Source: Flavobacteriaceae bacterium UBA2000
GTDB lineage: Bacteria; Bacteroidota; Bacteroidia; Flavobacteriales; Flavobacteriaceae
DNA length: 22,629 nt
Direction of reading: 5' to 3'
Assembly: GCA_002335345.1 (NCBI GenBank)
Contig: DDCS01000019.1
Span: forward strand, 1-22,629
Shown here: piece after piece, positions 1 through 9,200 of the stretch
Layout: each line of letters begins with the position of its first letter
Position numbering within the stretch: the stretch's first letter is position 1
The notes under the pieces: model-generated
Seen by the model: only the letters and a program-made list of their open reading frames with translations
Told to the model about the DNA's origin: nothing
The model's database searches: none
Translations under genes and position numbers: made by a program

Positions 1-105
1 AATTATCATTGGATTGATAATCATTTGGTTAAAGCTACTCGTTACAACGGAAAGTTTACCGATCTCGTAGAAAAAGAAGTAACCATTCAAGTATTCAACG
101 ATTAA
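1..105 (+). CDS. 3' end of an unidentified protein (partial)
   Basis: Frame 1 is open from the first base to a TAA at 103-105, giving the last 34 residues of a protein that begins upstream of the window. The tail is hydrophilic, mixed in charge and ends in VTIQVFND. It contains no cysteine motif, membrane segment or domain I recognise. It stops 10 bases before the next start on the same strand, so it is probably the upstream member of the same operon. Flavobacterial homologues of the next gene often sit near a second Fe-S protein and an MCE-domain protein, but nothing in this tail lets me assign it to either. Confidence 0.6.
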   Translation, partial: NYHWIDNHLVKATRYNGKFTDLVEKEVTIQVFND

Positions 106-115
106 CCTAAGCGTT

Positions 116-907
116 ATGGAAAAGGCATTAAACGTACCCACTATGGCTGAATGCCAAGCACAAGGCAAACTTCCAGAAGTTTTGTTTTGGGTGGGCTGTG
201 CGGGTAGTTTTGATGACCGGGCCAAAAAAATAACTAAGGCCTTTGCCAAATTATTGCAGGCCAGCGGGGTTTCATTTGCTGTTTTGGGCGCAGAGGAAGG
301 CTGTACAGGAGATCCTGCCAAACGATCTGGAAATGAATTTTTATTTCAGATGCAAGCCATGATGAATATTGAAGTACTCAATGGTTATGGCGTAGGACAA
401 ATAGTGACGACTTGTCCTCATTGTTTTAATACCCTAAAAAACGAGTATCCTGGATTAGGCGGAAATTATCAAGTGATGCATCACACCCAATTCTTGAAAA
501 ACCTTATGGACAGTGGGCGCCTCAAAGTTTCGGGAGGTAGTTTTAGAGGTAAAAAAATCACGTATCATGACCCGTGTTATCTCGGGCGTGCTAATGGTGA
601 ATATGAAGCACCAAGAGCACTCTTATCGGCCTTAGAATCTGAGCTTATTGAAATGAAGCGCTGCAAAACACGTGGATTGTGTTGTGGCGCAGGGGGAGCC
701 CAAATGTTTAAAGAACCAGAAAAGGGCAACAAAGACATTAATATTGAGCGCTCTGAGGAGGCCATAGAGACGGGTTCGTCCTATGTGGCCACAGGATGTC
801 CTTTTTGCAACACCATGATGACCGATGGCATTACCGCAAAGGGTGCCGAGTCCAAAGTCGCCGTAATGGATGTTGCGGAACTGATCGCCAAAGCGGCCGA
901 TTTATAA
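116..907 (+). CDS. HdrB/GlpC-like (Fe-S)-binding protein with two CCG domains
   Basis: A 263-residue cytosolic protein made of two cysteine-rich CCG repeats, the domain of heterodisulfide reductase HdrB/HdrD, GlpC and LutA that holds non-cubane Fe-S clusters and handles electrons or thiols. Repeat 1 has C28, C63 and the pair C100/C103 (TTCPHC). Repeat 2 has C154 (HDPCYLGR), C189/C190 (CCGAGG) and C228/C231 (GCPFC). Repeat 1 has a single cysteine (EEGCTGD) where the full motif has CC, so the second repeat is the more likely complete cluster site. There is no signal peptide or membrane segment, so a membrane partner is needed if it feeds the quinone pool. It lies 10 bases after the upstream partial gene and 15 before the next. 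The family is certain; the substrate is unknown, and the name 'CoB-CoM heterodisulfide reductase' would be misleading because nothing here suggests methanogenic cofactors. Confidence 0.9.
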   Translation: MEKALNVPTMAECQAQGKLPEVLFWVGCAGSFDDRAKKITKAFAKLLQASGVSFAVLGAEEGCTGDPAKRSGNEFLFQMQAMMNIEVLNGYGVGQIVTTCPHCFNTLKNEYPGLGGNYQVMHHTQFLKNLMDSGRLKVSGGSFRGKKITYHDPCYLGRANGEYEAPRALLSALESELIEMKRCKTRGLCCGAGGAQMFKEPEKGNKDINIERSEEAIETGSSYVATGCPFCNTMMTDGITAKGAESKVAVMDVAELIAKAADL

Positions 908-922
908 TTTAAACAAGAACAC

Positions 923-1408
923 ATGTTGGTTTCTTTCGACAGTTTACCGGATCATGCCCGAATTTGGATTTATCCATCGAATCGAAAGCTCTCAGAGGAA
1001 GAAGTAGCTTTGGTAAAGGAGCGTACTTCAGAGTTTTTAACCCAATGGACGGCACACGGAACGGATTTGACGGCAGGTTTTGATTTACCGTATGATCGTT
1101 TTTTAGTGATTGGTTTGAATCAAGATCAAGCGGCCGCTTCAGGCTGTAGCATTGATGCCTCGGTACGCTTTATTCAGTCGCTTCAAGACGAATTGGGGGT
1201 TGATCTTTTAGACAAAATGAATGTCACCTTTTATTCGGGTGATTTTATTGCCCACAAATCATTGATTGAATTTAAGAAAATGGCCAAAAACAAATCGGTT
1301 TCGCGCAATACGGTTGTGTTTAACAATTTGGTCAACACAAAAGAAGAATACCTCAATTATTGGGAGGTGCCTGCTCATGAAAGTTGGCACAATCGCTTTT
1401 TGCCATAG
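923..1408 (+). CDS. Conserved 161-residue protein of unknown function (flavobacterial type)
   Basis: A soluble 161-residue protein with no signal peptide or membrane segment. It resembles a family conserved in flavobacteria just after the HdrB-like protein and often labelled 'ABC transporter ATPase' in databases. That label does not fit: I see no Walker A, no LSGGQ signature and no Walker B. Visible traits are an acidic N-terminal half, the stretch FDLPYDRFLVIGLNQD around residues 51-66, a single cysteine (SGCS), and a C-terminus ending PAHESWHNRFLP with two histidines and tryptophans. It follows the Fe-S protein by 15 bases and precedes the GH3 fusion, so it is almost surely co-transcribed. 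A role linked to the Fe-S protein is inference from gene order only. Confidence 0.8.
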   Translation: MLVSFDSLPDHARIWIYPSNRKLSEEEVALVKERTSEFLTQWTAHGTDLTAGFDLPYDRFLVIGLNQDQAAASGCSIDASVRFIQSLQDELGVDLLDKMNVTFYSGDFIAHKSLIEFKKMAKNKSVSRNTVVFNNLVNTKEEYLNYWEVPAHESWHNRFLP

Positions 1409-1440
1409 GGTCTATTTTTTTGACAAGCCCACAAAATCTT

Positions 1441-4422
1441 ATGAATCGCATTCTTCTGTTTATCTGTTTTAGTTTCTATTTTTCTTGGACTTATGCTCAA
1501 GATAATACCCCAGCTGATTTTACCCCAGATCCTTTGCTGGCTAGTGAGGACTTACAGGGTCAAGAGCACTGGGTAGACAGTGTTTATGCCCGCATGAGCT
1601 TAGACCAAAAATTAGGACAACTTTTAATGATTGATGCCTTTTCTCAAGAGGGTCCCGAAAAAAGAGAGAAGCTCGAGACTTTGATAAAAAATTATCATGT
1701 TGGCGGGGTTATATTTTCTAAAGGAGGTCCTTTGCGACAAGCGCATTGGCTCAATCGTTTTCAGGAGATAAGCCAAATTCCGCTTTTGGTCGCAATGGAT
1801 GCTGAATGGGGGCTCGCAATGCGTTTAGATTCGACCTATGCCTTCCCTTGGAATATGACTTTGGGGGCAATTAAGAACACGGAACTGATTCAGAAAACAG
1901 GGCAACATATAGGAGAACATCTCAAGAGGATGGGGGTGCATATCAATTTTGCTCCTGTAGTTGATCTCAATACCAATCCAGCCAATCCAATTATCGGTAA
2001 TAGAGCTTTTGGTTCTGACCCCAAGCAAGTTACTGAATCTGCTCAGGCATTTATGAGGGGTATGATGTCGGCTGGAGTTATGGCCAATGCCAAACATTTT
2101 CCGGGACATGGTGATACCGATAAGGATTCTCATAAAACCTTACCCACTGTGGCATTCAGTCGCGATCGTATAAAATCTGTTGAACTTTATCCCTATTCAC
2201 CCTTAATTCGTTCTGGATTGGGCAGTGTCATGGTCGCGCATCTTAACGTCCCAAAACTTACGGGTAAGAGAGGATGGCCCACCTCCTTATCCAAACCCGT
2301 GGTTACGGACTTGCTGCAAACTGAAATGGGGTTCAAGGGCTTAGTCTTTACCGATGCCCTAAACATGAAGGGCGTAGCCGATTTTAAAAACCCAGCCGAT
2401 ATCGCCCTCGGGGCTTTGGATGCGGGGAATGACGTTTTGTTAATCCCTGAAGACGTGCCGACCACAATAGAGCGCTTAGTCTGGGCCTATAACCATCAAA
2501 AACTAACTGAGCAGCGTCTGAGTCATTCGGTTAAAAAGATTTTAAGGGCCAAATATCTGCTTGGCGCGCATGTGTTCAAGCCAATAAATAGGGAAAATCT
2601 GGTCCAGGACCTGAATCGTCCCGAGGATAATGCACTGCACTTGACCTTAATGGAGTCTGCGGTAACGTTACTTGAAAACAAGAAACAATTCCTGCCTTTA
2701 ACCATAAATCAAGAGGAAAAAGTCGCTTATGTCGGTCTGGGGGAAGATTCTGGGGCGGTGTTTTTTGATCAATTGAGGCAGTACAAAAACATTACGAATA
2801 TTAAGGCCACTACTTTAGATGAATGCTTGAATCAACTTAAAGGCTTTGATCGTGTCATTATCGGGGTCCATATGTCCAACGAAAATCCATGGAAATCCCA
2901 CAAGCTGTCGAACCAAGTTAAGGTTTGGGTTCACGAAATCGCTCGGGCGCACAAAACACTTTTGACTTTGTTTGCAAAGCCGTATGCCTTGAACGATCTG
3001 GACGCGGTCAGTAACTTAGAGGCAGTAATATTGGCCTATCAGAATAGTTTTTTTGGTCAAAAAGCCGCGGCTGAATTAATTTTTGGCGCAATTAAAGCTC
3101 AAGGACATCTGCCTGTAGATTTGCGTCATTGGCCACAAGGGAGCGGGCTTTCGACCAGCGAACGCCCCATGCTCAAATACGGTATCCCAGAAGGGGTAGG
3201 GGTCTCCTCTGATGGATTAAAAGTTGTCGATAGCTTGGTTGATTTAGGACTGGCTCAAGGAATGTTCCCAGGGGCTCAAGTACTCATCGCTCGAAAAGGC
3301 CAAATAATATACCATCGCGCGGCGGGATACCATACTTATGACAGTCTACAAGGGGTTAAAACCACCGACCGTTATGATTTAGCTTCGTTAACTAAAATAC
3401 TGGCCACTTTGCCGTTGGTTATGAAGCAATTTGATCGGGGAGACCTCACCATGGAGACGACCGTTGGTTCAATGCTGCCAGAATTTAAAGAAAGCAATAA
3501 GGACAGCATTACCTTGCTCAGGATGCTATCCCATTATGCCGGTTTTCAAGCCTGGATACCCTATTACAGGGCTACGGTAGATTCAGTAACTGCGATGCCT
3601 CTTTCGAAGTATTACCGAACCACCCCCACAATAATTGAGGAGACTCTTGGACTAAATAACGATTCAATAGTGCGTTATGCTTTTGATGTGCCCGTCGCTA
3701 ATGATTTATATATGCGTCGCGATTACCGGGACAGTATCATCGCACAGATCAAAGAAAGCGAAGGCTTACCAAAAGTGATTTACAAGTACAGTGACCTCCC
3801 GTTTTACCTGCTTAAGAAGTACATCGAACAAAAAAGCAATCGCTCATTAGATGCTCTGGCTCATGATCAATTTTATGGTCCAATGGGTGCATGGAGTATG
3901 GATTTTAAACCAAAATCCAAAGCAGTGCTTCAGGATATTGTGCCCAGTGAACAAGATGATTATTTTCGACATCAAACGATTCATGGCGATGTTCATGACC
4001 CTGGAGCGGCCATGCTCGGTGGAGTGGGCGGACACGCCGGTTTATTTGCCAATGCCCTAGATGTCGCTAAGATGATGCAGATGTACCTATGGAAAGGCAG
4101 TTATGGGGGTCAGCAGTGGATTTCTGCAGAGACCATTGATCGATTTAATACCTGTTATTTCTGCACAGAAGAGGTGCGCCGGGGCGTAGGTTTTGACAAA
4201 CCGCAGCTTGAGGAAGAAGGGCCCACATGTGGTTGTGTTTCTATGACCAGTTTTGGTCATAGCGGATTTACAGGAACTTTTGCATGGGCAGACCCAGAAG
4301 CTGAAGTGGTTTATGTATTTTTGTCGAACAGAACTTACCCTACAGCAGAAAACAGAGCCTTGATCAGCAGTAATCTGAGAACCGAAATTCAAGCGGCTTT
4401 ATATGAGGCGATTATTGATTAA
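1441..4422 (+). CDS. Secreted GH3 (NagZ-like) glycosidase fused to a class C beta-lactamase-type serine hydrolase
   Basis: A 993-residue two-domain protein. The frame is open from an ATG at 1384 that overlaps the previous gene, but the ATG at 1441 begins a clean signal peptide (MNRILLFICFSFYFSWTYA, then Q), so I choose 1441. Residues about 50-390 form the GH3 barrel, with the NagZ signature KHFPGHGDTDKDSH (218-231, the Asp/His acid-base loop) and nucleophile D305 in FTDALNM. A GH3 C-terminal-like segment follows to about 590. Residues about 600-990 form a serine hydrolase of the beta-lactamase/AmpH type: S649-x-x-K652, Y783-S-D and H940-S-G in place of KTG. It probably cleaves N-acetylglucosaminides of peptidoglycan fragments in the periplasm; the second domain may be a peptidase, amidase or esterase. 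The fused layout is known in Bacteroidota. It lies 36 bases before bshA. Confidence 0.9.
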   Translation: MNRILLFICFSFYFSWTYAQDNTPADFTPDPLLASEDLQGQEHWVDSVYARMSLDQKLGQLLMIDAFSQEGPEKREKLETLIKNYHVGGVIFSKGGPLRQAHWLNRFQEISQIPLLVAMDAEWGLAMRLDSTYAFPWNMTLGAIKNTELIQKTGQHIGEHLKRMGVHINFAPVVDLNTNPANPIIGNRAFGSDPKQVTESAQAFMRGMMSAGVMANAKHFPGHGDTDKDSHKTLPTVAFSRDRIKSVELYPYSPLIRSGLGSVMVAHLNVPKLTGKRGWPTSLSKPVVTDLLQTEMGFKGLVFTDALNMKGVADFKNPADIALGALDAGNDVLLIPEDVPTTIERLVWAYNHQKLTEQRLSHSVKKILRAKYLLGAHVFKPINRENLVQDLNRPEDNALHLTLMESAVTLLENKKQFLPLTINQEEKVAYVGLGEDSGAVFFDQLRQYKNITNIKATTLDECLNQLKGFDRVIIGVHMSNENPWKSHKLSNQVKVWVHEIARAHKTLLTLFAKPYALNDLDAVSNLEAVILAYQNSFFGQKAAAELIFGAIKAQGHLPVDLRHWPQGSGLSTSERPMLKYGIPEGVGVSSDGLKVVDSLVDLGLAQGMFPGAQVLIARKGQIIYHRAAGYHTYDSLQGVKTTDRYDLASLTKILATLPLVMKQFDRGDLTMETTVGSMLPEFKESNKDSITLLRMLSHYAGFQAWIPYYRATVDSVTAMPLSKYYRTTPTIIEETLGLNNDSIVRYAFDVPVANDLYMRRDYRDSIIAQIKESEGLPKVIYKYSDLPFYLLKKYIEQKSNRSLDALAHDQFYGPMGAWSMDFKPKSKAVLQDIVPSEQDDYFRHQTIHGDVHDPGAAMLGGVGGHAGLFANALDVAKMMQMYLWKGSYGGQQWISAETIDRFNTCYFCTEEVRRGVGFDKPQLEEEGPTCGCVSMTSFGHSGFTGTFAWADPEAEVVYVFLSNRTYPTAENRALISSNLRTEIQAALYEAIID

Positions 4423-4458
4423 GTTGTGAGGCGTAATTCTGAAATTTAACGACGGCTT

Positions 4459-5601
4459 ATGAATATCGCGATTGTTTGTTATCCCACCTTTGGAGGTAGT
4501 GGCGTACTGGCCACAGAACTTGGAATCGCTTTAGCGGATATGGGACATCAAGTGCACTTTGTGACCTATAAACAGCCGGTTAAGTTGGCCTTGCTATCCC
4601 ATCACGTTCATTTTCATGAAGTAGCGGTACCCGATTATCCATTATTTCGTTATCAACCCTACGAGCTAGCGTTATCCAGTAAATTAGTGAATGTGGTGAA
4701 GGCTCATAACATTGAGCTTTTGCATGTGCATTATGCCATCCCCCATGCCTATGCGGGTTATATGGCCCAGCAGATGCTTTTAGAAGAAGGCATCAAAATC
4801 CCTATGGTCACGACCTTACACGGTACTGACATTACATTGGTTGGGAACCACCCCTTCTACAAGCCCGCAGTAACCTTTAGCATCAACAATAGTGATGCGG
4901 TAACTTCAGTTTCTGAAAGTTTAAAACAAGATACACTCAATCATTTTACCATTAAAAGACCTATTGAGGTTATTCCAAACTTTATTGATCTATCGAAAAT
5001 GGGCCAGCAAGACGGGCCATGTGAACGCAATGCTATGGCAGAACCCCATGAGCGGATCATTACCCATGTGAGTAATTTGCGGCCTCTAAAGCGGCTAACC
5101 GATGTGATTGAGATATTTGATCAAATCCTCGAGCAATGTCCGGCGCGTTTAGTCATCGTAGGGGATGGTCCTGACAAAGATCGAGCTAAAGCACTTATTG
5201 AACAAAAAGGGATCAAATCAAAGGTTCAGTTCATGGGCAATAGTGATGAGGTTCACAAGATTCTCTGTTTAACCGATTTGTTTTTATTGCCTTCGGAGAT
5301 TGAGAGTTTTGGTTTAGCCGCTTTAGAGGCTATGGCGTGTCGCGTTCCTGTTATTTCTACCAATGCAGGCGGGCTTCCTGAGGTAAATAAACATGGATTT
5401 AGTGGTTATTTATCCGATGTGGGTGATGTAGATGCCATGGCAAAAAATGCCTTGTCTATTTTAAAAGATGACAAGACGTTAGATCAATTTAAAGATCAAG
5501 CACGCGCTCAGGCTCAAAACTTCGCTATCGAGTTGATCGTTCCGCAATACGAGGCGCTCTACACGCGAACGATTGCCCAGACAACCGACGCGGCTTATTG
5601 A
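4459..5601 (+). CDS. bshA: N-acetyl-alpha-D-glucosaminyl L-malate synthase BshA
   Basis: A GT4 retaining glycosyltransferase of 380 residues, normal for BshA. It joins UDP-GlcNAc to L-malate, the first step of bacillithiol synthesis in the cytosol. The N-terminus carries the BshA hallmark CYPTFGGSGVLATELG (residues 7-22), the loop that binds donor phosphate. HVHYAIPHA and TTLHGTDIT follow in the N-domain, then the GT4 nucleotide-sugar motif E282-x7-E290 (ESFGLAALE) and the glycine-rich STNAGGLPE. It follows the GH3 fusion by 36 bases and is likely the last gene of the operon. No BshB deacetylase or BshC ligase is in the window, so they would have to lie elsewhere if the pathway is complete. 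I see no clear terminator in the 100 bases after it. Confidence 0.95.
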   Translation: MNIAIVCYPTFGGSGVLATELGIALADMGHQVHFVTYKQPVKLALLSHHVHFHEVAVPDYPLFRYQPYELALSSKLVNVVKAHNIELLHVHYAIPHAYAGYMAQQMLLEEGIKIPMVTTLHGTDITLVGNHPFYKPAVTFSINNSDAVTSVSESLKQDTLNHFTIKRPIEVIPNFIDLSKMGQQDGPCERNAMAEPHERIITHVSNLRPLKRLTDVIEIFDQILEQCPARLVIVGDGPDKDRAKALIEQKGIKSKVQFMGNSDEVHKILCLTDLFLLPSEIESFGLAALEAMACRVPVISTNAGGLPEVNKHGFSGYLSDVGDVDAMAKNALSILKDDKTLDQFKDQARAQAQNFAIELIVPQYEALYTRTIAQTTDAAY

Positions 5602-5701
5602 ATTAACGTGTTTTTTCTAAGATATTTCGGGACTTTCCTCAAAAATGAGTTGTTTTGATCAAAGGCGTCAGGAGGTTAAGTAGAGACCGATAGCGACATG
5701 A

Positions 5702-6214
5702 TTAAAATCCAAATCGTAGGGTTAGTGCGACATCAAAGATTAATTCATTATAGTAACCTCCCAGACCGTATTCGGGTCTTAAGTCGAGGCCCAAAATCAA
5801 AGGTGTATCAAAAAATACCCTAATGCCGGTGTATTCCACGCCGATAATCCCCGAAAACAAGAGGTTTGTGCTGTTAAAGCCCTCTGCGCCTGAATTTACA
5901 GCATCCACATTTTGATAAAGAAAACCAGTACCGCCTCCGTAATAATATTGAAATTCTCCATCCAAAAGTTTAACCCATTGATAAGCTGCGCTGAGTTTGA
6001 ATAGTTGTTGATTGGCCTGATCCAGTCGATTACTGCGCCATCCCAAGTCGACTTGATAACGCGTCGATTCGGTAAGCGCCTGTTGATAGCTTAGTTCCGG
6101 GCCCACACCACCGTTATCGCCAAGGCGTATCCCCAGAGCGTTATTCGGCACATATTGAGCCCAAAGGGCTGTCGGGAAAAGAAAAAATATTATGAGGTAA
6201 AGAATGCATTTCAT
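5702..6214 (-). CDS. Small outer-membrane beta-barrel-like protein, unknown role
   Basis: A 170-residue protein starting with a clear signal peptide (MKCILYLIIFFLFPTALWA, then Q). The mature part is glycine- and tyrosine-rich with alternating polar and hydrophobic residues typical of beta strands. It ends LTLRFGF, with the terminal phenylalanine preferred by the outer-membrane assembly machinery. At about 150 mature residues it could form an eight-stranded barrel. I recognise no enzyme motif. Upstream of its start lies a 62-base divergent gap shared with the FAD/Fe-S oxidoreductase, so it is probably monocistronic. Its stop faces the end of bshA across 100 bases. The beta-barrel call rests on composition and termini, not on a recognised family. 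Confidence 0.75.
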   Translation of the reverse strand: MKCILYLIIFFLFPTALWAQYVPNNALGIRLGDNGGVGPELSYQQALTESTRYQVDLGWRSNRLDQANQQLFKLSAAYQWVKLLDGEFQYYYGGGTGFLYQNVDAVNSGAEGFNSTNLLFSGIIGVEYTGIRVFFDTPLILGLDLRPEYGLGGYYNELIFDVALTLRFGF

Positions 6215-6276
6215 AAGGTGTAAAAATAACCAAATTATCTCTTAATCGCTCCTGATGAAAATATTAACTTTAAGCC

Positions 6277-9200
6277 ATGGAGCGCAGCATAGAGCAACAA
6301 TTTGATTTTGAAGATTTAGATCAAAAGTTATCAGGCAGTTGTCATTGGGATGATTTACACCTGATGATGTATGCCACTGATGCCTCTGTATATCGCAATC
6401 GCCCCAGGGCGGTGGTTTATCCCAAAACCGATCAGGATATTGCCGTGGTGCTTAAATGGTGCTCGGACCAAGAGATATCGGTGACCCCGCGCGCGGCGGG
6501 GACCTCCTTAGCGGGTCAATGCATTAGTGATGGAGTGGTTCTTGATGTTTCCCGTTATTTAAATCAAATTATTCATTTTGATGCTGAGCAAAAAACGATC
6601 ACGGTGCAGCCAGGCTTAGTCCGAGACGAACTTAATCGATATTTAAAACCCTATGGGCTATTTTTTGGTCCTAACACCTCGACCTCCAGCCGCAGTACAA
6701 TTGGGGGTATGGTCGGAAACAACAGTAGTGGTACGACCTCAATAAAGTATGGAGTCACCCGCGATAAAGTATTGGCCCTGTCGGGTTATTTAGTCGATGG
6801 TGACTTGGTGAGTTTTTGCCGTCCGGGATTTAATCCAAAAAGGCAACAGCAGCCGAACACCACAAATGAGCATAAGGTCAATAAGGCCATTGGCTCCGAT
6901 AGAAAGGAACAAAATCTAAAGGATTCTATTTTTGAATTATTAAGCCCGGAAAAAACCCGACAGCAAATATTACAACAGTATCCAAAACCCAGCATTCATA
7001 GACGCAATACAGGCTATGCCATGGATTTGCTCGCTGCTCAATGGGATCAAGAAGAACCTAATCCACTGGACTTAGATTTACTTCCGCTGATTTGTGGTAG
7101 TGAAGGAACCCTCATGGTTTCTACAGCCATAACCCTAAGTTTGGATGCGTTACCCCCTGAGCAAAACGCTTTAGTCGTCTTGCAATACGCGGGCATGGAA
7201 GAATGCATGCTCGATGTGGTTACGGCCATGAACCATGATCTTTATACCTGTGAACTGATCGATGATGTGGTTTTAGATTGTACCGCTCAAAACAGTCTGT
7301 ATACCGCCTATCGTTTTTTTGTCAAAGACACCCCTAAGGCCGTCCTATTTTGTGAATTGCGTGATGCCACGCTACAGGGCCTATCGCAACAAGTGGATCA
7401 ATTTTGCCACGAGCTAAATCAACAAAATCGGGCCTATGACGTGCAAGTTTTGTACGGAGACGATATCGATAAAGCCATTAAGTTGCGTATCGCAGGACTC
7501 GGACTTTTAGGAGCCATGGTCGGTGATAAAAAGGCAGTCGCCTGTATCGAAGATACGGCGGTCTCTCTGGACGACTTGCCTGAATTCATCAAGGCCTTTA
7601 CCGCCATAATGAAATCATTTAATCAAAATGCGGTTTATTACGCCCACGCAGGGGCGGGCGAACTGCATTTGCGCCCCATTTTGAATCTTAAAAAAGATCA
7701 GGATAAAAAGGATTTTCGTGCCATTACCCAAGCCGTTAGTACTTTGGTTAAGCAGTACCGTGGTTCGCTCTCTGGAGAACATGGCGATGGTATCGTACGC
7801 TCAGAATTCATTAAAGAGCAAATAGGCCTGGAAAATTACCACCGACTTGTTGAGATTAAAAAGCTTTTTGATCCACAAGGTTTGCTGAATCCCGGGAAAA
7901 TTGTTGATCCATGGCCGATGGATGAGCGATTTAGAGTAGAGACTACCAAAACCGCTGCGGCGGTTAAAACCCGATACGATTTTTCGGCCCAACAAGGTAT
8001 TTTGAGTCTCAGTGAACAATGTAACGGCAGTGGAGATTGCCGCAACAGTCATGAGCACCACGGCATGCTTTGTCCGAGTTATCAGGCGACTAAAAACGAA
8101 CGTGACACGACACGGGCCAGGGCCAATGTGCTCCGCGAAGTGCTCAGTAGCGGGGATACCGATATAGAACGATGGGGGAGCAGCGCATTAAATGAAGCTT
8201 TCGACTTATGTGTGGGTTGTAAGGCCTGCCACAACGAATGTCCCAGTAAGGTCGATATGGCCACGGTCAAGTCCGAATTACAGTATCAGCGCCGAAAACT
8301 CGGTTTTTCCAAAAAATGGGATTGGTTTTTCGGCAATAACACCTTGTATTATAAGTATTTATTTAGCATCCCTGCCTTACTGAGAGCCCCATTAAACAGT
8401 AGCTTATTTGCGGGGATTATAAAGGCGAGATACGCTATTGCGCCAAAACGTAGTTTGCCGAAATTTCCGAAGCACTCATTTTCACAACGTCTGACCAAAG
8501 TTCAAAAGAACAACAGCGAAATCAACAAAAATGCGCCAGAGCGCCTGCGCTTGAACAAGGATAAAGATCAAAGGGTTTATCTGTGGATTGATGAGTTTAG
8601 TGATTATTTAGAGCCTGAAATAGCCCAAGATGCCTATGCGTTGCTTATTGGTTTGGGTTATGATGTGGTTTGTATCACCGGGCTGAACAGTGCCCGGGCC
8701 CTGCTGAGTAAGGGCTATTTGGATAAGGCCAAACCCATTATTGATCAGAATCTCAATTATTTTGAGACCCATTGCCTACAGGGCCCGGTATTGGGTATCG
8801 AGCCGTCGGCACTCTATGGGGTTCGCGATGAATATTTGCGCTTGGCTTCCGATCAATCACTGGCCAAAAAATGGAAGTCAAAGGCCTTTATTGTGGAAGA
8901 ATTCTTGGCCCAAGAAATACGCTTAGGGCGCATCACAAAATCATCCTTTACGGATCAGCAATTGAAATTAAAGCTTCATTTGCATTGTCATCAGAAGTCA
9001 TTAGGTGAAGTCAAAGATACCTTTGAATTACTGAACTTGCCAGCGGGGTATCGTCCGACGCTTATACCTTCGGGTTGCTGCGGGATGGCGGGGAGTTTCG
9101 GTTTTGAAAAGGATCATTATCAAACCAGTATGGCCATGGCCGAGTTGCACGTTTTGCCTGCGGTGCGTCGTGCCGAACCTGAAACGATAATTGTCGCCAA

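Noticed and set aside
1384..1440. 19-codon N-terminal extension of the GH3 fusion
   Set aside because: It would overlap the preceding gene and hide a clean signal peptide that begins at the ATG at 1441.
1825..2133. 102-codon frame on the minus strand inside the GH3 gene
   Set aside because: It mirrors the conserved GH3 catalytic region and its translation looks like non-coding sequence.
5654..5663. Perfect palindrome TTTGATCAAA between bshA and the beta-barrel gene
   Set aside because: It is only ten bases, has no loop or T-run, lies at a convergent junction, and TTGATC/GATCAA words are common in this genome by eye.
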